A stretch of 64,000 nt of DNA from Tersicoccus mangrovi (GTDB taxonomy: Bacteria > Actinomycetota > Actinomycetes > Actinomycetales > Micrococcaceae), in contig NZ_JBAJMW010000001.1 of assembly GCF_036881825.1 (NCBI RefSeq), positions 558,001 through 622,000 of the forward strand, written 5' to 3'. The first letter of the stretch is position 1; each line of letters begins with the position of its first letter. Below are positions 22,909 to 31,338 of this stretch, piece after piece. The notes below the pieces were generated by a model. It saw nothing but the letters and a program-made list of their open reading frames with translations, made no database searches and was not told the DNA's origin. Position numbers and translations under genes: made by a program.

Positions 22909-23924
22909 GGGCGTACTTCCTCGTGGGATCGCGCGGGCTCGGTTGCGGTTGCGGTTGCGGTGGCGGGGTCCGCGGCCTGGCCGTCGTCGAGCCGGCGCAT
23001 GGCCCACGGGACGCCCGTCGTGGGACCGCGCTCCGGGGTGCTGTCGTTGTCGGTCGGGGGCCGGTGGTGCCGGTGGTGCCGGCCGATGGGGACGATCATC
23101 GGCGTGCCGCTGACCGGGTCGGTCAGCACCTGCGACTCGAGCCCGAACACCTCGCGCACGCGCTCGGCCGTGAGGATCGCACCGGGGGCGCCCTCCGCGA
23201 CGACGGCGCCGTCCTTCATGGCGATGAGGTGGTCGGCATAGCGGCTGGCGAGGTTCACGTCGTGCAGCACGAGCACGATGGTCGTCCCGCGGCTGCGGTT
23301 CAGGTCGGTGATGAGGTCGAGCACCTCGACCTGGTGGGTCACGTCGAGGTAGGTGGTGGGTTCGTCGAGCAGCAGGACGTCGGTCTGCTGGGCCAGAGCC
23401 ATCGCGAACCACACCCGCTGCCGCTGGCCGCCCGAGAGCTCGTCGACGGGCCGCGCGGCCAGGTCGAGGGTGCCGGTGGCGACCATGGCCTCCGCGACGG
23501 CGTCCCGGTCCCGCTGGGTGGTCTGCTGGAAGAAGCCCTGGTGAGGGTACCGGCCACGGGTGACGAGGTCGACGGCGGTGACCGCCTCCGGCGCCGTCGG
23601 CGACTGCGGCAGCAGCCCCACCCGACGCGCCAGTTCCTTCGCGGGATAGCGGTGCACGTCCTTGCCGTCGAGCAGCACCGCGCCGCCCTGCGGGGTCAGC
23701 AGACGGGAGAGGCCGCGCAGCAGCGTGGATTTGCCGCACGCGTTCGCGCCGACGATGACGGTGATCCGGCCCGGGGGCACGGCCACGGTCAGCCCGTCGA
23801 CCACGGTCCGGCCGTCGTAGCCGAGCGTCACGGCGTCGGTGCGCAGGCTCGGCTCGCGGCGCGCTCCGGCGACGGAGGCGGAGGTCGCATCGGCGAAGGC
23901 CTGGGAGTCGAAGGGAGCGGCCAT
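22905..23924 (-). CDS. iron-siderophore ABC transporter ATP-binding protein (FepC-like)
   Basis: 339 residues. Walker A GANACGKST (59-67), signature LSGGQRQRVW, Walker B DVLLLDEPTTYLDVTHQ and the His switch VLHDVNLASRY identify the ATPase that powers ferric-siderophore import. The C-terminal ~65 residues are an extension not in FepC: GRHHRHHRPP (histidine cluster) and ATATATATEP, the latter encoded by GGTTGC hexamer repeats. Start: ATG 23924 follows gggagg with good spacing; an upstream in-frame ATG at 23975 would add a Thr/Pro leader. Confidence 0.93.
   Translation of the reverse strand: MAAPFDSQAFADATSASVAGARREPSLRTDAVTLGYDGRTVVDGLTVAVPPGRITVIVGANACGKSTLLRGLSRLLTPQGGAVLLDGKDVHRYPAKELARRVGLLPQSPTAPEAVTAVDLVTRGRYPHQGFFQQTTQRDRDAVAEAMVATGTLDLAARPVDELSGGQRQRVWFAMALAQQTDVLLLDEPTTYLDVTHQVEVLDLITDLNRSRGTTIVLVLHDVNLASRYADHLIAMKDGAVVAEGAPGAILTAERVREVFGLESQVLTDPVSGTPMIVPIGRHHRHHRPPTDNDSTPERGPTTGVPWAMRRLDDGQAADPATATATATEPARSHEEVRP
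22941..22964. repeat. GGTTGC hexanucleotide repeat
   Basis: Three perfect GGTTGC units and one GGTGGC variant at the 3' end of the FepC-like gene. They encode alternating Ala-Thr. In-frame copy-number change would alter only the tail length. Confidence 0.75.
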
Positions 23925-23977
23925 GGGATCCTCCCGGGTCGGTGTGGTCGGTGTCGGTTGTGTCCTCGTGCGCATGG

Positions 23978-25036
23978 TCAGCCCTCGCTCGCCGTGGCGC
24001 GGCGGCTCAGCAGGAGCCACAGCATGAAGGGGGCACCCAGCCCGCCGGTCAGCACGCCGACCGGGAGCACGGTGCCGGGGATGAGGTAGGCCGCGGCGTA
24101 GTCGGCAGCGAGGACGATCGCGGCACCGACGAGGGCGGCGATGACGACGGTGGCGCGGCCGCCGTTGAGGCGCCGGGCGATGGGCCCGGCCAGCAGGGCG
24201 ATGAAGGAGATCGGCCCGGCGGCCGCCGTCGGGAATGCGGTCAGCGCGACGCCGACCACGAGCAGCGCGAGTCGGGTGCGGTCGACGTCGAGCCCGAGCC
24301 CCGCGGCGAGGTCGTCGCCCAGCGGCAGGATCGCCAGCCGTCGCCCGTACGCGGCGAGGAACGGGGCCACGACGACCAGCCCGACGGTCAGCAGCGTCAG
24401 CCGCTCCCACGTCGCGCCGTTGAGGCTGCCGACGATCCACTGCAGGGCGTCGTTGGCGCGGTAGATGTCCGTGCGGGAGAGCAACTGGACGACGACGGCC
24501 TGCAGCAGGGCGGCGATGCCGATGCCCACGAGCACCATCCGGATGCCGGCGGTGGACTGGTGCCGCGAGAGCAGGAAGATCACCGTGGCGACGACGAGCG
24601 CTCCGATCAGCGCCGCGACCGGCACCAGGGCACCCACGTTCCCGATCAGGACGATCGCGATGACGGCGCCCGCGCTCGACCCCAGGCTCACCCCGATGAT
24701 GTCCGGGCTCGCGAGCGGGTTGCGCAGCATGGTCTGGAACACGGCCCCGGCGGCCCCGAACGAGAGCCCGGTCAGCAGGCCCATGATCGCCCGCGGCAGT
24801 TTGGACTCCATGACGATGAACCGGGCCCCGGGGATGTCCTGGCCGCCGAGCAGGCGGAGGAAGTCCGGGATGGTCACGGTGTAGTCGCCGAGCAGCACGC
24901 GGCAGAGGAACAAGGCGGCCACGAGCACGGCGAGGACACCGACGACGAGGCCCCAGCGGCGGCGGGCGGCGCGCCGGATCCCGGCCAGCGTCCGCTCGAC
25001 GGCGGCCAGGTCGGCGGCGGGAACGGTGGAGGTCAC
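23978..25036 (-). CDS. iron-siderophore ABC transporter permease (FecCD family, FepG-like)
   Basis: 352 residues, about 9 transmembrane helices. FecCD family marks: RLPRAIMG-like (KLPRAIMGLLTG), GAAGAVFQTMLRNPLASPDIIGVSLGSSAGAV and the C-terminal LPVGVLTGGLGAPFMLWLL. Forms the membrane channel with the adjacent FepD-like permease. GTG start at 25036 overlaps the upstream permease stop by 4 bp (GTGA). Confidence 0.93.
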   Translation of the reverse strand: MTSTVPAADLAAVERTLAGIRRAARRRWGLVVGVLAVLVAALFLCRVLLGDYTVTIPDFLRLLGGQDIPGARFIVMESKLPRAIMGLLTGLSFGAAGAVFQTMLRNPLASPDIIGVSLGSSAGAVIAIVLIGNVGALVPVAALIGALVVATVIFLLSRHQSTAGIRMVLVGIGIAALLQAVVVQLLSRTDIYRANDALQWIVGSLNGATWERLTLLTVGLVVVAPFLAAYGRRLAILPLGDDLAAGLGLDVDRTRLALLVVGVALTAFPTAAAGPISFIALLAGPIARRLNGGRATVVIAALVGAAIVLAADYAAAYLIPGTVLPVGVLTGGLGAPFMLWLLLSRRATASEG

Positions 25037-26118
25037 AGGGCTCCCAGCTTCCGTCGGCGGACGAGGGCGATGAAGACCGGCGCCCCGATCACCGCCGTCA
25101 TGACACCGACGGCGATCTCCCCCGGCGGGGCGATGACCCGGCCGACGATGTCCGCACCGAGCAGCAGGGTGGGGCCGAGCAGCGCACACAGCGGCAGGAC
25201 GGTGCGGTAGTCCGGGCCGGTCAGAGAGCGGACGGCGTGCGGGATGACGAGGCCGACGAAGGCGACCGGCCCGGCCAGGGCGGTCGCTCCGCCGGCCAGC
25301 AGGACGACGCTGACGCACACCGTCGCCCGCGTCAGCCCGATGCGCTGGCCGAGGCCGCGCGCGACATCGTCGCCGAGCGCGAGCCCGTTCAGGGCCGGCC
25401 CGCTGACGAGGGCGAGCACCGCCCCGACCCCGAGGAACGGCGCGACCACGAGCACCTGCTCCCAGTCGCGGCCGGCGATCAGCCCCACCTGCCACTGCCG
25501 GTACGCGTCGAAGCTCTCGGAGCTGGAGACCAGCACCCCGGAGATGACGGACGCGAGGCCGGCGTTGACCGTCGCTCCGGTGATCGCGAGCTTGAGCGGC
25601 GTCGCCCGCCCCGGCCCGAGCCCGGCCAGGGCGAAGATCAGGACCGTGGCGGCCGCCGCACCGGCGAGCGCGAACCACACGTAGCCGGTGAGGGATCCGA
25701 CGCCGACGGTGAAGATCGCGAGCACGACGGCGACGGCCGCGCCCGCGTTGATGCCGAGCAGCCCGGCGTCACCGAGCGGGTTGCGCGTGACGCCCTGCAG
25801 GACGCCGCCGGACAGGCCGAGGGCGGCCCCGACCAGCAGCCCGGCGACGGTCCGGGGCACGCGGGCGCCGATGATCGCGGTGGCCGGGTCGTTCGGGTCC
25901 GGGGACGTCAGGGCGGCGACGACCGTGCCCGGGCTGAACGGCTGCGAGCCGATCGCGAGCGACGCGAAGGACAGCACGACGAGCACGACGGCGCAGCCGA
26001 CCGCCAGCAGCGCCACCCGGGAGGACACGACCCGGCGTCGGGGGCCGCGGCCGTCCGCCGACCGGGAGGCGGTGCTCCCGGTCGTCGTCGCCTGCTGCGT
26101 CGCGTGTCCTGTGCTCAT
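25033..26118 (-). CDS. iron-siderophore ABC transporter permease (FecCD family, FepD-like)
   Basis: 361 residues. A short Thr/Ser-rich cytoplasmic leader, then about 9 helices with ARVPRTVAGLLVGAALGLSG, QGVTRNPLGDAGLLGINAGA and EIAVGVMTAVIGAPVFIALV. Partner of the downstream permease in the same transporter. The ATG at 26118 is 43 bp after the binding-protein stop. Assignment rests on family motifs and operon order. Confidence 0.93.
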   Translation of the reverse strand: MSTGHATQQATTTGSTASRSADGRGPRRRVVSSRVALLAVGCAVVLVVLSFASLAIGSQPFSPGTVVAALTSPDPNDPATAIIGARVPRTVAGLLVGAALGLSGGVLQGVTRNPLGDAGLLGINAGAAVAVVLAIFTVGVGSLTGYVWFALAGAAAATVLIFALAGLGPGRATPLKLAITGATVNAGLASVISGVLVSSSESFDAYRQWQVGLIAGRDWEQVLVVAPFLGVGAVLALVSGPALNGLALGDDVARGLGQRIGLTRATVCVSVVLLAGGATALAGPVAFVGLVIPHAVRSLTGPDYRTVLPLCALLGPTLLLGADIVGRVIAPPGEIAVGVMTAVIGAPVFIALVRRRKLGAL

Positions 26119-26161
26119 GCCGGTGGGTCGGTCCGTGGCCGCCGGTCGCCGGGGCGGCCGC

Positions 26162-27196
26162 TCAGCCGGCCTTCTGCGCGGCCGCGTCGAGCTGGGGCAG
26201 GTAGGTCGCGAGCAGCGTCGGGATGGACAGCGGCGACGGGGTGCTCAGCGTGCCCGCCTCCGGCTCGTTCGTCACGACGACCGACGCCCCGCGCTTGACC
26301 GCCGGCATCTGGCTGAGCAGCTTGTCCTTCGTCACCACGTCCTTGGCGTCGGAGTAGATCATCGCGACGTCGGACGTGAGCTTCGGCGCCCGCTCGGCCG
26401 AGACGTCGTAGTAGAAGGCGCCCTTCGAGGTGTTCAACTGCTCGACGACGGGCGCCACCGTGAGGCCGAGCTCGGAGAGGATGCGCACCCGGTTGTCCAC
26501 CGAGGTGTAGACGGACAGCTTGGACGTGTCCGTCGACATGGCCGCGGCGAAGATGAAGGACTTGCCCTTGATCGCGGGGTGCTGGTCGACGGCCGTGCGG
26601 ATCCGGTCGACGGTCTCCTGTTCGACCTTCTTCGCGGCCGCCGGCCGGCCGAGTGCCTGGCCGACCATCGACAGCGACGTCTGCCACGGCGTCGTCCACG
26701 CCTTCTCGGGGTAGGCGACGACCGGGGCGATCTTGGAGAGCTTGTCGTAGTCCGCCTGGGTCAGGCCGGAGTTGGTCGCGAGGATGACGTCGGGGTTCGC
26801 CTTCGCGATCGCGTCGAACGGGATGCCGTCGTTCTCGTCCCAGCGGGTCGGCTGGGTGCCGCCGAGCTCGGCGAGCTTCGCGTCGAACCAGGCGGTGGAG
26901 CCCTTGCCGTTGCCGCCGTAGGTGATCTTGGTCGAGCCCACGGGCACGACGCCGAGGCTGAGCGCCATGTCCTGGTCGCTCCACCCGACGGTGGCGACGC
27001 GGGTGGGCTCCTTGTCGATCGTCGTCTGCCCGAAGGCGTGCTTGATGGTGACGGGGAACGCCCCGGCCTCGGCGGTGCCGCCCGACCCGGACGCGTTCGC
27101 CGAGCTACCGCCGCCGGAGGCGGGGCCGGTCGAACAGGCGCTGAGCAGCAGCATGCCGCTGACCAGGACGGCCAGCAGTCGGAGCACGCGGGTCAT
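26162..27196 (-). CDS. iron-siderophore ABC transporter substrate-binding lipoprotein
   Basis: 344 residues. Lipoprotein signal with lipobox LLSAC (Cys21), then a Ser/Gly-rich linker and a class III periplasmic-binding-protein fold of the FepB/FhuD type (RVATVGWSDQDMALSLGVVPVG, NPDVILATNSGLTQADYDKL). It captures the ferric siderophore outside the membrane and is the first gene of a five-gene operon (binding protein, two permeases, ATPase, reductase). ATG start 27196. An IdeR/DtxR-like box lies 40 bp upstream, consistent with iron repression. Confidence 0.93.
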   Translation of the reverse strand: MTRVLRLLAVLVSGMLLLSACSTGPASGGGSSANASGSGGTAEAGAFPVTIKHAFGQTTIDKEPTRVATVGWSDQDMALSLGVVPVGSTKITYGGNGKGSTAWFDAKLAELGGTQPTRWDENDGIPFDAIAKANPDVILATNSGLTQADYDKLSKIAPVVAYPEKAWTTPWQTSLSMVGQALGRPAAAKKVEQETVDRIRTAVDQHPAIKGKSFIFAAAMSTDTSKLSVYTSVDNRVRILSELGLTVAPVVEQLNTSKGAFYYDVSAERAPKLTSDVAMIYSDAKDVVTKDKLLSQMPAVKRGASVVVTNEPEAGTLSTPSPLSIPTLLATYLPQLDAAAQKAG

Positions 27197-27235
27197 GGGT
27201 ATCCTCGGGGCAGGGCGACCCGGGGGCCGCGTCGA

Positions 27236-27254
27236 ACGGGTAAGGCAACCCTAA
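27236..27254 (-). promoter_or_regulatory. DtxR/IdeR-like iron box
   Basis: Coding-strand reading TTAGGGTTGCCTTACCCGT matches the DtxR/IdeR consensus TTAGGTTAGCCTAACCTAA at 13 of 19 positions, with the left half-site TTAGG and the GCCT core intact. It lies 40 bp ahead of the start codon of the siderophore-binding lipoprotein, where repression of the operon by Fe-bound IdeR would be expected. Confidence 0.65.
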
Positions 27255-27265
27255 CCCCGTGCTAC

Positions 27266-27299
27266 GCGGATTAGAAACCGCTTTGCTTGTGTAATCCGC
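27266..27299. promoter_or_regulatory. inverted repeat GCGGATTA/TAATCCGC upstream of the iron operon
   Basis: Perfect 8-bp arms separated by 18 bp, between the aldolase stop (27315) and the IdeR-like box. It may be a second operator or a weak terminator of the aldolase transcript; there is no T-run. Confidence 0.45.
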
Positions 27300-27314
27300 C
27301 TCACCGGGCGGCGA

Positions 27315-28160
27315 TCACTCGTTCCAGAGGCCGTAGGACTCGCCGAGATTGCGGATCTTCTGGGCGCGGGCCAGGCGCGGCAGGTAGCTGCCGTCGCCCC
27401 CGGCACCGCCGTGCTCGTGCGCCTCGAGCAGCTCGTGCGCCCACATGATCTCGCTCGCGCTCGGGCTCAGCCCGGCGTTGATGGTCTCGGTCTGTTCGAC
27501 CTTCAGCGTCAGCTTGCCGGTCATGCCCATCGTGGCGGAGACGCCGCACGCGGCCATCAGGTCGTCACCCGCGGCGCCCACGCTCGGACCGTCGATGGGG
27601 CCCGGGAGCTGACCGACGCGGGAGGCGATGACGAGGCGGCCGCGCGCGTAGGCGAGCGCCATCGGGTCGTCGCCGACGCCGGTGTCGCGGCGGAAGTCGC
27701 CGATGCCGAAGGCGAGCCGGAAGGTGCCGGGCGCCTTGGCGATGTCGGTCGCGTTCTCGATGCCGAGCGCCGACTCGACGAGGGCGAGCACGGGCGTGCC
27801 GGGCCGCAGCCGCATCGCGGTCAGGGTGACGTGCTCGGGCTTCTCGGTCTTCGCGAGCATCACGCCGCGCAGGCCCGGGGCGTTGGCGAGCGCGTCGAGG
27901 TCGTCCTGCCAGAACTCGGTGTTGATGTCGTTGATCCGCACCCACCCGGACATGCCGTTGTCGAGGGCCTCGAGCACGCGCTCACGGGCCGCGGCCTTGC
28001 CGTCCGCGGGCACCGCATCCTCGATGTCGAAGACGACCGAATCGGCCTCGGAGGCCAGGGCGGCCGGGAAGTCGGCGTTCTCCCCGGCGGCGGCGAGCAG
28101 CCAGGAACGGGAGAGGGTGGCGGGCAGGGCAGCGGCGCGCTGATTGCGGAGGACGGGCAT
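27315..28160 (-). CDS. HpcH/HpaI aldolase/citrate lyase family protein (CitE-like)
   Basis: 281 residues, TIM-barrel lyase family. DSVVFDIEDAVPADGKAAAR, GWVRINDINTEFW, LALVESALGIENA and RLAFGIGDFRRDTG are CitE-like motifs including the Mg-binding Glu/Asp residues. Stand-alone CitE-like proteins act on acyl-CoA esters such as citramalyl-CoA or malyl-CoA; without the citF/citD partners here it is not a citrate lyase complex. The substrate is unresolved. The MFS gene lies 52 bp upstream on the same strand. Confidence 0.85.
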   Translation of the reverse strand: MPVLRNQRAAALPATLSRSWLLAAAGENADFPAALASEADSVVFDIEDAVPADGKAAARERVLEALDNGMSGWVRINDINTEFWQDDLDALANAPGLRGVMLAKTEKPEHVTLTAMRLRPGTPVLALVESALGIENATDIAKAPGTFRLAFGIGDFRRDTGVGDDPMALAYARGRLVIASRVGQLPGPIDGPSVGAAGDDLMAACGVSATMGMTGKLTLKVEQTETINAGLSPSASEIMWAHELLEAHEHGGAGGDGSYLPRLARAQKIRNLGESYGLWNE

Positions 28161-28212
28161 GGTTCAAGCCTAGGACAGGCACCCGGCCGGGTTCGATCTG
28201 CGTCGGACGGGT

Positions 28213-29511
28213 TCAGCGCACCGATCGGATGGGGGCGACGAACACGCCGCCGAGCAGGCCGGCCGCGGCCGCGCAGCAGAACAGGGCGACGAAGCCGCCG
28301 CCCGAGGTCACCAGCGACCACGCGATCACCGGGGCGAGCACCTGCGGCAGGGAGGCTGCGATGTTGATCACCCCCATGTCCTTGCCGCGGTCGGCGGCGG
28401 CGGGCAGCACCTCGGTCAGCAGAGCGAAGTCGACGGCCAGGTACGCGCCGAACCCGATGCCGAGCACGATGGCGGCGACGAGCGCACCGGGGAACGTGGG
28501 CACGAAGGCGGCGATGAGGGAGGCGGCCGCGATCACGAGCGACGCGCCGATGACGAACGGCTTGCGCCGGCCCGTCCGGTCCGAGGCGGGGCCGGCGATC
28601 ACCGCGGTGACGAGCACGGCGGCCGCGTAGCAGCCGGTGAGGATCAGCACCCCGAACGTCGGGTCCGGGTGATGCACGGCGTCCTGCAGGAAGTAGAGCA
28701 GGTAGAGCGTGAACATCGAGTTGCCGAGGAACACGAGGAACCGGGTGATCCAGGCCCAGCCGAAGTCGGGGTACCGCCGGGGCGAGATCCAGAAGCCGGC
28801 GAGCGCGCCGCGGGCCCGCAGCGGGGTGCGCTCGTGCCGCTGCAGCGGCACGTCCCGCGCGGAGCGCAGGTACGGCACGGCGAGCGCCACGATCACCACG
28901 GCGCACAGCACGTAGCCGGGCAGCAGGTCCCGGGCGACGTTCGCGATGATCATGCCGAGCAGGATCCCGGTGGTGGTGCCGAGGGCGATCCAGCCGCCGA
29001 TTCGGCCGCGCTGCCGGCGGGGCACCCGGTCCGGCACCGCGGCGGTCAGGGCCGCCGTCATGGCGTTGCAGCCGGCCTGGACGAGGGACCACCCGACGAC
29101 CATCACACCTATGCCAGGGCTGACCGCGAGCACGAGCAGGCCGACGACGGCGACGGCGGCCCCGATGACGACCCACGGCACGCGCCGCCCGAACCGGGAG
29201 ACGGTGCGGTCGGACACCGCGCCGAAGACCGGATTCGCAATGAGGGACACGGCGGCCCCGACCCCGGTGACGAGCGCGAGCACCGCTTCCTTCTGGCCGG
29301 CGTCGAACTGCTGCGCCTGGAGAGCGAGGTAGATCTTGATGCACGCGAAGAGGACGGCGTTGACGCCGAGGGTCGCGAGGGTGACGGCGAGGACCCACCG
29401 CGGCCGGACGGCGTCGACGGGTTCGGCGAGGGCCGCGGGCACGGCGGCGGAGTCCGTCGTCGGTGCGCCGGGCGCGTTGCCGGCTCCGCTCGTCGGCCTG
29501 CTGGTGGACAC
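28213..29511 (-). CDS. MFS transporter
   Basis: 432 residues from the preferred GTG start, about 12 helices. NPVFGAVSDRTVSRFGRRVPW between helices 2 and 3 is the classical MFS loop motif, and IAGPASDRTGRRKPFVIG its repeat in the second half. Resembles the sugar-type permeases of actinobacteria, but the substrate is unknown. GTG at 29511 (VSTSRP) follows a ggggagggg stretch; an ATG at 29601 is in frame with a non-conserved leader. Just upstream of the CitE-like gene, so the two may share a transcript. Confidence 0.85.
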   Translation of the reverse strand: MSTSRPTSGAGNAPGAPTTDSAAVPAALAEPVDAVRPRWVLAVTLATLGVNAVLFACIKIYLALQAQQFDAGQKEAVLALVTGVGAAVSLIANPVFGAVSDRTVSRFGRRVPWVVIGAAVAVVGLLVLAVSPGIGVMVVGWSLVQAGCNAMTAALTAAVPDRVPRRQRGRIGGWIALGTTTGILLGMIIANVARDLLPGYVLCAVVIVALAVPYLRSARDVPLQRHERTPLRARGALAGFWISPRRYPDFGWAWITRFLVFLGNSMFTLYLLYFLQDAVHHPDPTFGVLILTGCYAAAVLVTAVIAGPASDRTGRRKPFVIGASLVIAAASLIAAFVPTFPGALVAAIVLGIGFGAYLAVDFALLTEVLPAAADRGKDMGVINIAASLPQVLAPVIAWSLVTSGGGFVALFCCAAAAGLLGGVFVAPIRSVR

Positions 29512-29613
29512 GGACCGCCCCTCCCCGCCCCGGGAAGCCCGGGACGGGTTCAGCCTAGTCGGCGGCGGGGCGCCGGTCAGGATCGGGTGCCGGCCGTTCA
29601 CTGCGCCACCGCA

Positions 29614-30630
29614 CTACACCGTGGTGGCGTCCGCCTCGGCCGTGGGCCGCACCGCGTCGGCGAGGAGCTGCACGGACCGCAGCCGGACGGCCGGGTCGTG
29701 CGTGTAGGTGACCGTCATGAGCTCGTCGACGCCGGTCGTGGCCACGAAGCGGTCGAGCTGCTCGCGCACCGTGGTGGGGCTGCCCACGGCGCTCGCGGTG
29801 AGCCGGGAGCGGACCATCGTGAGCTCGTACGGGTCCCAGCTGTTCACGGCGGCGGGGTCCGGGGGCAGCAGGGCACGGCGGTCGTTGCGCACGATGCCGC
29901 GGGCCATCTGCAGGTGGGTCGTGAACTGGCGCTCGGCCTCGTCGTCCGTGTCGGCGACGACGACGTTGACGCCCGCCATCGCGTACGGCCGGTCGATCTG
30001 GGCGGTCGGCGCCTTCGGGTCGAAGTACTGGCGGTAGACCGCGAGCGCGTCCATGAGGCTCTGCGGGGCGAAGTGGGAGGCCGCCGCGTAGGGCAGGCCG
30101 AGCTGCCCGGCGACCATCGCGCCGGCGGTGGAGGAGCCGAGCACCCACAGCGGGACGTGCCGGTTGAGCGCCGGGCCGGCCTTGACCGGCAGCTGCCGCT
30201 GGTCGCCGAACCACGCCTGCAACTGGGCGATCTCGGCGGCGAAGGCCGGTTCGGACGAGTCGCCGCGGCGCAGCAGGGACGCGGTGCGCGGGTCGGTGCC
30301 GGGCGCCCGGCCGAGGCCGAGGTCGATGCGGTCCCCGTACATGGCGGCGAGGGTGCCGAACTGCTCGGCGACCGTCAGCGGCGGGTGGTTGGGGAGCATC
30401 ACGCCGCCCGAACCCACCCGGATCCGCTCGGTCAGCTGCGCGGCGCGGCCGATCAGCAGCGCGGTCGCGGAACTGAGGAAGACGCCCGTGTTGTGGTGTT
30501 CGGCGTACCAGAGCCGCCGGTACCCGGTGGCGTCGGCGACGACCGCCAGATCGGCGCTGGCCTGCAGGGCGTCGGACGCGTCCTGTCCTTCACTGCGTGG
30601 GACCAGGTCGAGGATGGAGAGCGCGACCAC
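29614..30630 (-). CDS. LLM-class flavin-dependent oxidoreductase (MsnO8-like)
   Basis: 338 residues, bacterial luciferase-like TIM barrel. It begins MVALSILDLVPRSEGQDAS, followed by RRLWYAEHHNTGVFLSS, RIRVGSGGVMLPNHPPL and DRIDLGLGRAPGTDP, all hallmarks of the MsnO8 subgroup. These use FMNH2 from a partner reductase; the substrate is not predictable. Monocistronic on the minus strand. Confidence 0.9.
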   Translation of the reverse strand: MVALSILDLVPRSEGQDASDALQASADLAVVADATGYRRLWYAEHHNTGVFLSSATALLIGRAAQLTERIRVGSGGVMLPNHPPLTVAEQFGTLAAMYGDRIDLGLGRAPGTDPRTASLLRRGDSSEPAFAAEIAQLQAWFGDQRQLPVKAGPALNRHVPLWVLGSSTAGAMVAGQLGLPYAAASHFAPQSLMDALAVYRQYFDPKAPTAQIDRPYAMAGVNVVVADTDDEAERQFTTHLQMARGIVRNDRRALLPPDPAAVNSWDPYELTMVRSRLTASAVGSPTTVREQLDRFVATTGVDELMTVTYTHDPAVRLRSVQLLADAVRPTAEADATTV

Positions 30631-30815
30631 GGTTCACCCCTTCTCTTCTCGTCCGTCGGGGAGCGCCGCGTGTGGGGGCGTGGCGCGCCGTCTCTTCCGG
30701 GTACAACCGCGGAAGGGGCGAGGTATTCCGGCGCGGGGCGCCGGGCAGCAGGCATCGCTGGGAGACGGCCCCGATGACGCGCGCCGACGAAGCGGTGTTA
30801 ATCGAGGAAGCAGCC

Positions 30816-31181
30816 TCAGGAGACCAGGAGGTCCGGCTCGTCCTGGTCGAGCGGCCCCGGCGTGCTCATGACCACGTCCGGCACGACGTTCGTCTTCGCG
30901 GCCCTGTCGATCGCGGCGCCGAGGGAGACGACGATCTGCGCTCGCGTCATGTCCTTGATGGTGCCGAAGCGGCCCTTGGTGACGAGGATGAAGTGATCCT
31001 CCTTCACCCCGACGATGTCGGTGCGCCGCCCGCGCGTGACGAAGAGCGGGCTGAGGCCGGAGATGATGTTGCCGAGCAACTGCCGGGCATGAGCCATCGA
31101 GTCGGCAGGCAGGACGAGGCGTTCGAGAGCATCCGGTGCATTGAGACCACGGTCGAGCACGACGGAGTACGAGGCATTCAC
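30816..31181 (-). CDS. hypothetical protein, 121 aa
   Basis: Not recognised. No signal peptide or transmembrane helix. GTG start at 31181 preceded by a G-rich RBS (ggggggaacact); a longer frame to 31415 would overlap the glycerate kinase gene and is rejected. The middle region (GRRTDIVGVKEDHFILVTKG) alternates beta-like strands and could be a PH-like domain, but that is a guess. The flanks are less GC-rich than the neighbours (cttgaggattcaagtgtcc upstream). Confidence 0.6.
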   Translation of the reverse strand: MNASYSVVLDRGLNAPDALERLVLPADSMAHARQLLGNIISGLSPLFVTRGRRTDIVGVKEDHFILVTKGRFGTIKDMTRAQIVVSLGAAIDRAAKTNVVPDVVMSTPGPLDQDEPDLLVS

Positions 31182-31338
31182 AGTGTTCCCCCCACGGAAA
31201 CTTGGGATGCGGTACTGACGGAATACATCGTAGGCTGATGACGCTTGAGGATTCAAGTGTCCCAGGTCACAGGCGATTCCGTTTCCGCTGATCCGCGCGT
31301 CAGCGGCTGGCGTCTGCGGCTGGCGTCTGCGGTTGGCG

